From an uncultured Pseudomonadota bacterium (GTDB lineage Bacteria > Myxococcota_A > UBA796 > SXON01), in assembly GCA_903885375.1 (NCBI GenBank), contig CAISIK010000027.1, forward strand, positions 169,175-233,174: 64,000 nucleotides of DNA. Reading direction: 5' to 3'. The position numbers and the translations under genes were made by a program. Below, piece by piece: positions 1-8,869 of this stretch. How positions within the stretch are numbered: position 1 is the first letter of the stretch; every line of letters begins with the position of its first letter. The notes beneath the pieces are model-generated. The model was given only the letters and a program-made list of their open reading frames with translations, ran no database searches and was not told the origin of the DNA.

Positions 1-1534
1 AGGCATCGACCTCGACGCCCTTGAACAGCGCCGAGTATGCACCCGGCGTGCCTTCGATCACGAGCTGCGCCCGCGACTGCCCCACCCCGGGGCCCTTTGC
101 CGCATCGAGGCCGATCACCAACTGGCTGAGCACCTCGTTCACCACCTCCACCTTGCGGCGGGCATCGTCCTCCCCGAGCTTGGGGCCCGCGAAGTTCAGC
201 GACACCGCGCCGGCGAGCTCGCTGGAGGTGGCGTTCTCCGCATCCTCCATCTCGATGGTGATCGGGGCCGCTTCGACGGGGGCCGGCGGCTGGGCGCGGC
301 GGGGTAGCGGCACCTCATCGACCGACACCACCTCCACGCGGTCGAGGTGCTCGATTGCCGTGATGAACTCGCCGCCCTGTCGCTCGTAGTCGTAGTCCTG
401 GAACGCCGCGAGCTCATCGTCGGGCTCGGCAACGGGTGGAGGGGGACGGCGGACCGGCGGCGGCGCGGGCGCCTCGGCCGCGGGCGGCGTCGGGGGGGCC
501 ATCGCCACGGCCGCGGGACGGGGGGCCGGCTTCGGCGTGGCGGCGGAGATCGGGTCGAACGGGGAGACGGGCGTGCCTTGCGGGGCCGGCGCCGCGGGAT
601 CGGCGGTGCGCTGACGCCCCACCTTGGCGACCGCCGCCGAAACCGCGCTCGCGAGGGCGCTGGCCACGGCTTCCCTGGGCTCCTCCGAGCGCGTGACGGC
701 CCGGCGGAACGGATCGCGAGAGAGCGGGTCGGGCCGGCCGGCGGCCACGGCCACCTTCGCCGCAGGCGGCGCCGGGCGAGGCATGGGCTTGTCGGTCTGC
801 CCCTCGTTTTCCCGCGGGCTGACGGGCACCAGCGCGCCGCGCTCCAGCATCTCGCTCACGAGGGCGAGCGTGCGGCCGGATTCGAACGGCGAACGCTGAA
901 GGAGGTCGGCAAGGGGGAGCCGCGGGTTGCAGAGCGCAACGAGCCGCCGGGTGTTCGGATCCTTCAACGTGCCCCCACCGGGGCACAGCACCAGACCCGG
1001 GGGCCGGCGAAGCCGTGCGGTGGACTGGATGATGCTCTCCAGCTCTTCGAGCAGGGGGCGCGACTCGTGCCCCACCTGGATGTTCTCGACGAAGATGGAC
1101 TCCAGCTCCTCGAAGCGCACCGGCGGCGTGGCCTGCAGGAAGCGGAACAGGTTCTCGCGGAAACGCTCCGTGAGCAGCTCCTGCAGCGCCTCTTCCGGAA
1201 CGATCTCGAAGAGCTCCTCCGTGAGCGAGACCTCGGTGGGGGAGCGGCGGCGCCGATCGATGACCTCGGCCTCCGCGGCCCCGGTGTTCTGGAGCAGCGT
1301 GAGCAGGCGTTCGCGGTCATCCGAGGCGTGCGCGGCGAGGATCTCGCCGAGCATCACGTACACGCTGACCGCGGTGCCATCGGCCAGCGTGGCATGCAAA
1401 CACCCCGTGCTCCCCGCCTCGAGGTGGGAAAGCAGGTCGCGGTGGAGCGGCGTGAGGGGAAGGTTGGGTCGCAGCGGCTGCAATGCCTGTTTCTCGGCGT
1501 GGACAGCGTATCGGGAATCGGCCGGTTCGGTCAA
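1..1534 (-). CDS. DUF4388-type regulatory protein (3' end beyond window)
   Basis: About 511 residues are visible; the gene runs off the left edge. The N-terminal ~150 residues look like a DUF4388/PATAN module, ending in a helical block (EALQELLTERFRENLFRF) typical of myxobacterial copies. A winged-helix-like helical stretch (LVALCNPRLPLADLL) follows, then a long Pro/Ala linker and a second compact region with the segment VEVVNEVLSQLVIGLDAAKG. The only start I find after the in-frame stop at 1538-1540 is TTG at 1532-1534, with a GAGGA motif directly abutting it, so the start is uncertain; a TTG 17 codons on is an alternative. It lies 28 bp downstream of an ECF sigma gene and is probably cotranscribed. 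Family assignment is by eye; a signalling or motility role is inference. Confidence 0.72.
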   Translation of the reverse strand, partial: MTEPADSRYAVHAEKQALQPLRPNLPLTPLHRDLLSHLEAGSTGCLHATLADGTAVSVYVMLGEILAAHASDDRERLLTLLQNTGAAEAEVIDRRRRSPTEVSLTEELFEIVPEEALQELLTERFRENLFRFLQATPPVRFEELESIFVENIQVGHESRPLLEELESIIQSTARLRRPPGLVLCPGGGTLKDPNTRRLVALCNPRLPLADLLQRSPFESGRTLALVSEMLERGALVPVSPRENEGQTDKPMPRPAPPAAKVAVAAGRPDPLSRDPFRRAVTRSEEPREAVASALASAVSAAVAKVGRQRTADPAAPAPQGTPVSPFDPISAATPKPAPRPAAVAMAPPTPPAAEAPAPPPVRRPPPPVAEPDDELAAFQDYDYERQGGEFITAIEHLDRVEVVSVDEVPLPRRAQPPAPVEAAPITIEMEDAENATSSELAGAVSLNFAGPKLGEDDARRKVEVVNEVLSQLVIGLDAAKGPGVGQSRAQLVIEGTPGAYSALFKGVEVDA

Positions 1535-1562
1535 TCCTCATGCACCGATCCCGCGGCTTCGT

Positions 1563-2222
1563 TCACGACGCAACGCGAAAGTCCTCGCGTTGCGACAGCA
1601 TCGCTTCCAACCGGTCACGTGCGCGGCTGAGCCGACTCATGACGGTTCCCATCTTCACGCCGAGGCGCGCGGCGATTTCGTGGTAGTTCAGGTCTTCGTA
1701 GTAGCGGAGCAGGAGAATGGCGCGGTGATCCTCGGTGAGATGGCTCATCGTGACCATGAGCTCGGCCTGCGACTCGCCGGTGAACACGTGCTCGAGGGGG
1801 TCCTCGCCAAGCTCCTCATGGCTGGGCATCGTGTTGAGGATCGCGCCGCGCCGCCGGCGATCGCGGGAGATGTTGAAGCAGAGGTTGCGCGTGACCCGGT
1901 AGAGCCAGGCCTGCGTGCGGAACTCCTCGTCGAACAGGCGCGGCTCGCGCATCGCCTTGATGAAGACCTCCTGCACCACGTCGTTGGCCTCGGCCTGATC
2001 GTGGAGGATGCCGAATGCGTGGTACTGCAGCCGCTCGAAGAAGCGCAGGAAGAGCACCTGGCGCGCGAGCGGCAGGTTCAGGCGCGCGAGCTCCTTGATT
2101 TCGAGCTCGCTGACGGTGCGGGGGTTCATGGCGGTGGGGTCCACTTCGGCTCCTGCCGGAAGGAATTCTTCCGTGCTGATGGAGGTACGCATCGCCGCGG
2201 TTGAACTTTCGGTGGGTGACAC
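1563..2222 (-). CDS. RNA polymerase ECF-family sigma factor
   Basis: 219 residues. Sigma region 2 is clear at about residues 55-115 (AEANDVVQEVFIKAM, then QAWLYRVTRNLCFNISRDRRRR), and region 4 at about 150-205 (LTEDHRAILLLRYYEDLNYHEIAARLGVK, GTVMSRLSRARDRL). This is the two-domain layout of extracytoplasmic-function sigma factors, which redirect RNA polymerase to a small regulon. The N-terminal ~35 residues are extra and low in homology, so translation might begin at the ATG about 10 codons in. No anti-sigma gene is adjacent; the downstream neighbour is the DUF4388 protein, a possible partner by context only. Confidence 0.9.
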   Translation of the reverse strand: MSPTESSTAAMRTSISTEEFLPAGAEVDPTAMNPRTVSELEIKELARLNLPLARQVLFLRFFERLQYHAFGILHDQAEANDVVQEVFIKAMREPRLFDEEFRTQAWLYRVTRNLCFNISRDRRRRGAILNTMPSHEELGEDPLEHVFTGESQAELMVTMSHLTEDHRAILLLRYYEDLNYHEIAARLGVKMGTVMSRLSRARDRLEAMLSQREDFRVAS

Positions 2223-2278
2223 TCCTTGACGGAACGCGATGGGAGTCGCATTGTTGTCGCTCAGGCGCGGGAGCAGGG

Positions 2279-2545
2279 GTGGACGAAGGCCGGCCGCACA
2301 ATGACGTAGACATCAAGCAGCTCATCGAGTTCATCGTTCGGGCGCTGGTGGATCACCCCGATCAGGTCCGGGTCACGCAGGTGGAGGGCACCAACAGCGT
2401 GGTGCTCGAGCTCGCGGTGGCGCCCGTGGATGTGGGCAAGGTCATCGGCAAGAAGGGCATCCACGCCGATGCCATCCGCCGGATCGTCCACGCCGTCGGG
2501 GGGAAGACGAAGAAGCGCTACGTGCTCGAGATCCTCGAAAACTGA
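2279..2545 (+). CDS. khpA: KH-domain RNA-binding protein KhpA
   Basis: About 88 residues. A single type-II KH domain covers nearly the whole protein: VDIKQLIEFIVRALVDHP, then VVLELAVAPVDVGKVIGKKG containing the GxxG RNA-binding loop (IGKKG), then a C-terminal RYVLEILEN strand. KhpA (YlqC) binds RNA, often with KhpB/Jag, and affects cell division and small-RNA biology in other bacteria. I chose the GTG at 2279 because a GGGAG ribosome site precedes it; the longer open frame upstream has no family resemblance. It is divergent from the ECF sigma gene and convergent with hutU. Confidence 0.88.
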   Translation: MDEGRPHNDVDIKQLIEFIVRALVDHPDQVRVTQVEGTNSVVLELAVAPVDVGKVIGKKGIHADAIRRIVHAVGGKTKKRYVLEILEN

Positions 2546-2635
2546 GGCAATCCCGCGGCCCGGCGCGCGATTCGCAGCGCAGGGGGCCCCGATGAGCGGT
2601 GGGTCGCGGCGAATCGCCCCGCTCCGAACCGGCCC

Positions 2636-4282
2636 TCAGGGGAGCTTGACGCCCCGTTCGGCCGCCACCTGGCGCGCCCGATCGTAGCCGGCATCCACGT
2701 GACGCCACACGCCCATCGCCGGATCGCCGGTGAGCACGCGCTCGAGCCGCTCGGCCGCCTCGTCGGTGCCGTCGGCCACAATGACCTGGCCGGCGTGCAG
2801 CGAGTAGCCCATGCCCACGCCGCCGCCGTGGTGGAAGCTCACCCAGCTCGCCCCGTTCACCGCGTTGAGCAGCGCGTTGAGGATGGGCCAATCGGCCACC
2901 GCATCGCTGCCATCGAGCATGCCTTCCGTTTCGCGGTTGGGCGAGGCCACGCTGCCGCAATCGAGGTGGTCGCGACCGATCACGATCGGCGCGGAGACGA
3001 TGCCCTTGCGCACGAGCTCGTTGAACGCCCGGCCGGCCCTCGCCCGTTCGCCGTAGCCGAGCCAGCAGATGCGGGCAGGGAGGCCCTGGAACTGGATGCG
3101 CGCCTGCGCCATCTCGATCCAACGGCGGAGCGCCTGATCTTCGGGGAAGAGCGCGAGCACGGCTTCGTCGGTGCGGCGAATGTCTTCGGGATCGCCGGAG
3201 AGAGCCACCCAGCGGAAGGGGCCCTTGCCCTCGCAGAAGAGCGGTCGGATGTACGCCGGAACGAAGCCGGGGAAGGAGAAGGCGCGCGCCTCGTTCATGC
3301 CGCCGGTGACGGCGCCGGCGCGGAGGTTGTTGCCGTAGTCGAACACGTGCGCCCCGGCTTCCTGGAGGCGCACCATCGCTTCGGTGTGCACGGCCATCGA
3401 GGCGTAGCTGCGACGGGAGAACTCGGCGGCATCCTCACGCCGGAGCGCTTCGGCCGCCTCCAGCGAGAGGCCTTCGGGGATGTAGAACAGCGGGTCGTGG
3501 GCGCTCGTCTGGTCGGTGACCAGATCGGGGGTGACGCCGCGCCGCACCAGCTCGGCGTACACGGTGGCGGCGTTGCCGAGGAGGCCGACGGAGCGGGCCT
3601 CGCCGGAGGCAGCAAGCGCCCGCATCCGCACGATCGCGGCATCGAGGTTGGGCGCCACCTCATCGAGGTAGCCGGTGGCGAGGCGCTTCTCGATGCGGGT
3701 GGCATCGACATCCACGCCGAGGAAGCTGAAGCCGGCGAAGACCGCTGCGAGCGGCTGCGCGCCGCCCATGCCGCCGAGCCCGCCGCTGAGCACCCAGCGA
3801 CCGGCGGCGACGCCGCCGAAGTGCTGCCGGGCCGCTTCGGCGAAGGTCTCGAAGGTGCCCTGCACGATGCCCTGGCTGCCGATGTAGATCCAGCTGCCGG
3901 CCGTCATCTGGCCGTACATCATCAGGCCCTTGCGTTCGAGCTCCCGGAAGTGCTCCCAGGTGGCCCAGCGGCCCACGAGGTTGCTGTTCGCGAGGAGCAC
4001 GCGCGGCGCGTTCCGGTGCGTGCGGGCGATGCCCACCGGCTTGCCGGACTGCACGAGGAGCGTTTCATCGTCGGCCAGGTTGCGGAGGGCGGCCACGATG
4101 CGGTCGAAGCTCTCCCAGTCGCGGGCTGCCTTGCCGATGCCGCCGTACACCACGAGGTCCTCGGGGCGCTCGGCCACCTCGGGGTCGAGGTTGTTCAGGA
4201 GCATGCGGAGGGCGGCCTCCTGCACCCAGCCGCGACAGCTGAGCTTGGTGCCGCGCGGGGCGCGAAGGGGGCCGCGGGGCAT
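2636..4282 (-). CDS. hutU: Urocanate hydratase
   Basis: 548 residues, normal family length. Urocanate hydratase converts urocanate to imidazolone propionate in histidine degradation using tightly bound NAD. The characteristic blocks are all present: [20 protein letters not shown] near the N terminus, [21 protein letters not shown], the Gly-rich [16 protein letters not shown] segment, the conserved DQTSAHDPL, and the active-site cysteine region [15 protein letters not shown]. The C-terminal [12 protein letters not shown] is intact. No other hut genes (hutH, hutI, hutG) are in the window, so the pathway must be completed elsewhere. It follows rpoZ and a 73-residue protein on the same strand. 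Confidence 0.97.
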   Translation of the reverse strand: MPRGPLRAPRGTKLSCRGWVQEAALRMLLNNLDPEVAERPEDLVVYGGIGKAARDWESFDRIVAALRNLADDETLLVQSGKPVGIARTHRNAPRVLLANSNLVGRWATWEHFRELERKGLMMYGQMTAGSWIYIGSQGIVQGTFETFAEAARQHFGGVAAGRWVLSGGLGGMGGAQPLAAVFAGFSFLGVDVDATRIEKRLATGYLDEVAPNLDAAIVRMRALAASGEARSVGLLGNAATVYAELVRRGVTPDLVTDQTSAHDPLFYIPEGLSLEAAEALRREDAAEFSRRSYASMAVHTEAMVRLQEAGAHVFDYGNNLRAGAVTGGMNEARAFSFPGFVPAYIRPLFCEGKGPFRWVALSGDPEDIRRTDEAVLALFPEDQALRRWIEMAQARIQFQGLPARICWLGYGERARAGRAFNELVRKGIVSAPIVIGRDHLDCGSVASPNRETEGMLDGSDAVADWPILNALLNAVNGASWVSFHHGGGVGMGYSLHAGQVIVADGTDEAAERLERVLTGDPAMGVWRHVDAGYDRARQVAAERGVKLP

Positions 4283-4297
4283 CAGGCGCGAGCCGAC

Positions 4298-4519
4298 CTA
4301 GGACTCGTCTTCGCCGCTGCCGTTGGTGGCCAGCGCGCGGCCGCGCACCACGAACCGCAGCTCGGAGGGCACGCCCTCGGCGGACTCATCGGGGAGCGAC
4401 GCCAGGTGGGCCTCGTAGGCCTCCGTGGTGGTGCGCCCCTCGGCGATGTGGCGATCGACCACGCGCGAGTCGAAGAGGGACTCGGCGGTGTAGGGCGTGG
4501 GCAAGGTGAACTTGGACAT
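4298..4519 (-). CDS. Small conserved-looking hypothetical protein
   Basis: 73 residues, no recognised domain, no signal peptide or membrane segment. It is acidic, with central SLPDESAEG and an SGEDES tail. An AGGAG ribosome site sits seven bases before the ATG and overlaps the rpoZ stop codon region, which argues that it is a real translated gene cotranscribed with rpoZ and hutU. Function unknown. Confidence 0.6.
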   Translation of the reverse strand: MSKFTLPTPYTAESLFDSRVVDRHIAEGRTTTEAYEAHLASLPDESAEGVPSELRFVVRGRALATNGSGEDES

Positions 4520-4527
4520 GGGAGCTC

Positions 4528-4836
4528 CTATGCCTCGGGGGGCAGGTCGTCGGCCGCCGGGGGAAGCAGGTCATCGACGCTGGGGGGGAGCGCGGCGGCG
4601 ATGTCGGCCTGCTGGCGCTTGAGGTTTTCGTTCTCATCGAAGCCGGTGAGGTCGGGACGAACGTGGCCGGCCGCGATCTCGCGCAGCGCGGTGACGATCT
4701 CCTTGTTTTCGACCTCGCCCTCGAGCAGGGTGCGACCACCCTTCATGAGCTGCTTGGTGCGCTCGGTGGTGACGAGGCAAAGGGTGAAGCGGTTGTCCAC
4801 CTTCTCGAGACAGTCTTCCACGGTAATGCGGGCCAA
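4528..4836 (-). CDS. rpoZ: RNA polymerase omega subunit
   Basis: 102 residues. The sequence ARITVEDCLEKVDNRFTLC, followed by the Lys-rich ERTKQLMKGG block and EIVTALREIAAGHV, is diagnostic of omega, which assists assembly of the beta-prime subunit. I start at TTG 4834-4836, which has GGAGGGG four bases upstream and gives the usual MARITVEDC; a GTG one codon earlier sits too close to the ribosome site. The last ~35 residues are an acidic/Pro-rich extension ending LPPAADDLPPEA. Confidence 0.92.
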   Translation of the reverse strand: MARITVEDCLEKVDNRFTLCLVTTERTKQLMKGGRTLLEGEVENKEIVTALREIAAGHVRPDLTGFDENENLKRQQADIAAALPPSVDDLLPPAADDLPPEA

Positions 4837-4909
4837 CACCCCTCCAGCTTCGTAGGCGGGCGGCGCTATCCGACCGGAAGGGGGTGCGCAAGGCGATTCG
4901 GCGTGGGCT

Positions 4910-5500
4910 TCACGCGGAGACGGCGAACCGGACCGGCACCACGCCGAGGCTGCGGAGACGATCGGCGAGGCGCGGGGAGCCGGTAGCGAGCCACTCCTCG
5001 TAGAGTCGCACGACGTCGCTGTCGGTATTCTCGCAGGACTCGGCCCGCACCTCGGCGATGACCTCGGTGCAGGGCACGAAGCGATCGGCCAGCTCGGCGA
5101 ACACATCGGCGGGGCCCGCCTCGGGAAGCCGGAGGCGACGGGAGACCGCCGCGTAGGCGGTGGCACCCATCTCCACGTAGTAGTCGGGCGAGATGGCACG
5201 CCGGCGAAGGTTCTCGCGGAAGAACCCGAGGGTGAGCAGCGCGCGGTCGCCGAGGCTCCGCCAACGGGTGATCGAGGCGCCCCACGGCGCCGCGGCGGCG
5301 TGGGCGCGGAGCTCCACGAGGGTGGCGTTGGGGTCCACGTCGTCCGACCGCCCCTCGTCGGCGAGCAGCTGGGACAGGTAGAACAGGGTCTCCTGGCTGA
5401 CGGGCGCGCGTTGATGGCGAGCGGCCTCATCGACCCGATCGTGGAACCAGTCGAAGAGATTGTCCTGTTCGACGAGCGGGAGTCGTTGATTCAAGGCCAT
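4910..5500 (-). CDS. Hypothetical protein upstream of rpoZ
   Basis: 196 residues from the ATG at 5498-5500, which is preceded by GAGGAGA at good spacing; an earlier ATG seven codons up lacks such a site. Predominantly helical, cytosolic, no signal peptide. Recognisable only as a protein with FDWFHDRVDEAARHQ near the start and two cysteines mid-chain. I do not recognise the family. Probably the first gene of the rpoZ-hutU operon, divergent from groES. Confidence 0.7.
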   Translation of the reverse strand: MALNQRLPLVEQDNLFDWFHDRVDEAARHQRAPVSQETLFYLSQLLADEGRSDDVDPNATLVELRAHAAAAPWGASITRWRSLGDRALLTLGFFRENLRRRAISPDYYVEMGATAYAAVSRRLRLPEAGPADVFAELADRFVPCTEVIAEVRAESCENTDSDVVRLYEEWLATGSPRLADRLRSLGVVPVRFAVSA

Positions 5501-5537
5501 CGATTTCTCCTCGGGGAACATTGTCGCTGGCCGCCGC

Positions 5538-5565
5538 TTGACGCGTTGGCGCTCGTGTCTACTTG
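5538..5565 (+). promoter_or_regulatory. Possible groESL promoter
   Basis: TTGACG at 5538-5543 is followed after 16 bases by TACTTG at 5560-5565, a weak sigma-70-like pair about 80 bases upstream of the groES start. No CIRCE inverted repeat is present; a TTGGCGCTC half-site-like string at 5546-5554 has no matching second arm. Heat-shock control is expected from the family but not shown by this sequence. Confidence 0.3.
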
Positions 5566-5646
5566 TCCGCCGCTGCGGAAGGTGCGCCTCCAGGCCCGCC
5601 TCCCCACATCAAACCTACAGCCCCATTCTTCTTCCGGAGACTGCCC

Positions 5647-7592
<1,946 letters not shown>

Positions 7593-7609
7593 TCGGTTGA
7601 TCGCAGATC

Positions 7610-7647
7610 GGCGTCACGGTGCGAACCGTGGCGCCGGTTTCGTTTTT
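7610..7647 (+). terminator. Rho-independent terminator of groESL
   Basis: A perfect 11-bp stem (GGCGTCACGGT pairing with ACCGTGGCGCC, one G-T wobble) closes a GCGA tetraloop at 7621-7624, and is followed by a T-rich run ending TTTTT at 7643-7647. It lies between the groEL stop and the convergent gene at 7647 and may serve both directions. Confidence 0.85.
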
Positions 7648-8189
7648 CAGTAGGCCGGCGTGGCGTCGGGGTCGGGGCTCGTCATGCGCGGCTTCCCGCC
7701 GGGGGCTGCGATGAAGAAGCGCACGCCGATGGCGGCGTCCATGGTGAACTCGGTGCGCGGGAAGACCCCGATACCGGGCGCCAGCTCCACGAAGCCCTCG
7801 ATGGGCAGGTTGGTGTGCCAGAAGCCCATGCCGAAGGGCACGCGGGCCGCGAGGTTGAAGGCGTCGTAGCCGGTGCCGCCGCCGAAGTGGGCGCGGGGGC
7901 CCACGCCCACCCACACGGGGAAGTGCATGTCCGGCAGGTCGGCCGTGCGCATGTCGGCGATGTCGATGCAGAAGTCGGAGTGGAGCTGCACGTAGCTGGT
8001 GACGCCGCCCGGAACGGCGGCGAACGACCACGCGAGGCCGCCATCCACCATGAAGCGACCCTCGGGCCGCCAGGCGAAGGAGAAGCCCGTGGGCGCGCCC
8101 AGCATGATCCCGAGGCCGAAGCCCTCGGGGTTGCGCGTGAACGCTGTGTCGTCGGCGTGGGCGAGCGTGGAGAGCAGGGCCAGAACCAT
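7647..8189 (-). CDS. Small exported outer-membrane-like protein
   Basis: 180 residues from ATG 8187-8189. A short hydrophobic leader (MVLALLSTLAHA) precedes DDTAF, consistent with signal peptidase I cleavage. The rest alternates short strands with Gly-rich turns (GFGLGIMLGAPTGFSFAW, FPVWVGVGPRAHFGGG, MDAAIGVRFF), the pattern of a small beta-barrel. No enzymatic motif. It follows the TPR gene by 8 bases and the secreted protease on the same strand, so it is likely part of an envelope operon. Specific role unknown. Confidence 0.75.
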   Translation of the reverse strand: MVLALLSTLAHADDTAFTRNPEGFGLGIMLGAPTGFSFAWRPEGRFMVDGGLAWSFAAVPGGVTSYVQLHSDFCIDIADMRTADLPDMHFPVWVGVGPRAHFGGGTGYDAFNLAARVPFGMGFWHTNLPIEGFVELAPGIGVFPRTEFTMDAAIGVRFFIAAPGGKPRMTSPDPDATPAY

Positions 8190-8197
8190 CCGGGAGC

Positions 8198-8869
8198 CTA
8201 TCGCCCGGCCGGCGTTCCGTCGCTCTGGGGGGGCGCGGAGCCGGCGCCGATCGCCTCGAGCACCTCCTCGCCCTGATACACGCGCACAAGGCGCACGAGC
8301 ACCGGGCCGACCTCGGGGTGGCCCACGAACCCGCGCCACGTGGGGTCCTGCGCCACGGCCCGCACCGAGAAGCCGCAGCGGAAGGCCCGGAGCAGGTGGG
8401 CCTCGAAGGCGCGCGAATCTCCGGCACGGCCATCGAGCTCGGCGAGGCGGAACCAGCCTGGCCAGGCCTCGGGTTCGAGGCGGGCGACCGCCTCGAAGTC
8501 CTCGCGCGCGCCGGCGAGGTCGTTGTCGACGAGCCGCACCTCGCCCCGGTCGTAGCGGGCGGTGGCGAGGTCGGGGTCGAGCCGGGCGGCCTCGTCGAGG
8601 TGGGCGCGCGCCTTCTCGTCGTTGCCGGCCAACCGCCACGCGAGCCCGAGCTCGTACTCCACGCGCGCGGAGGGGCCGAAGGTGGCCATCCAGCGCTTGG
8701 CCAGGGCCGCGGCCGGCTCGGGCCCCTGCTCCCTCCCCACGCGCGCCACTTCGGCGCCCGCACCCTCGGTGAGGGTGGTGGCGTAGTCGGGGGGCTCGGC
8801 TTCCGCGAGCGCCGCCCCGATCGCGAGGAGCAGGCCCGCCGTCAGCGGCGCCGCCGCGTGGCGAGCCAC
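8198..8869 (-). CDS. Exported TPR-repeat protein
   Basis: About 223 residues. Starts best at GTG 8867-8869, overlapping the 3' end of the protease gene by 28 bases, giving a signal peptide with hydrophobic core PLTAGLLLAIGAALAEA. TPR-like helix pairs cover roughly residues 60-170 (VEYELGLAWRLAGNDEKARAHLDEAARLDPD, ATARYDRGEVRLVDNDLAGA, WFRLAELDGRAGDSRA). Probably a periplasmic scaffold; partner not evident. The open frame runs far upstream antisense to nothing useful, so the start is chosen from the signal peptide. Confidence 0.75.
   Translation of the reverse strand: MARHAAAPLTAGLLLAIGAALAEAEPPDYATTLTEGAGAEVARVGREQGPEPAAALAKRWMATFGPSARVEYELGLAWRLAGNDEKARAHLDEAARLDPDLATARYDRGEVRLVDNDLAGAREDFEAVARLEPEAWPGWFRLAELDGRAGDSRAFEAHLLRAFRCGFSVRAVAQDPTWRGFVGHPEVGPVLVRLVRVYQGEEVLEAIGAGSAPPQSDGTPAGR

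Noticed and set aside
414..986. 190-residue minus-strand frame in the first kilobase
   Set aside because: Arg/Pro/Ala-rich; the DUF4388 frame offset from it carries the recognisable protein and spans the whole region.
5546..5554. CIRCE-like TTGGCGCTC before groES
   Set aside because: No inverted second arm at nine-base spacing, so HrcA control is not supported.
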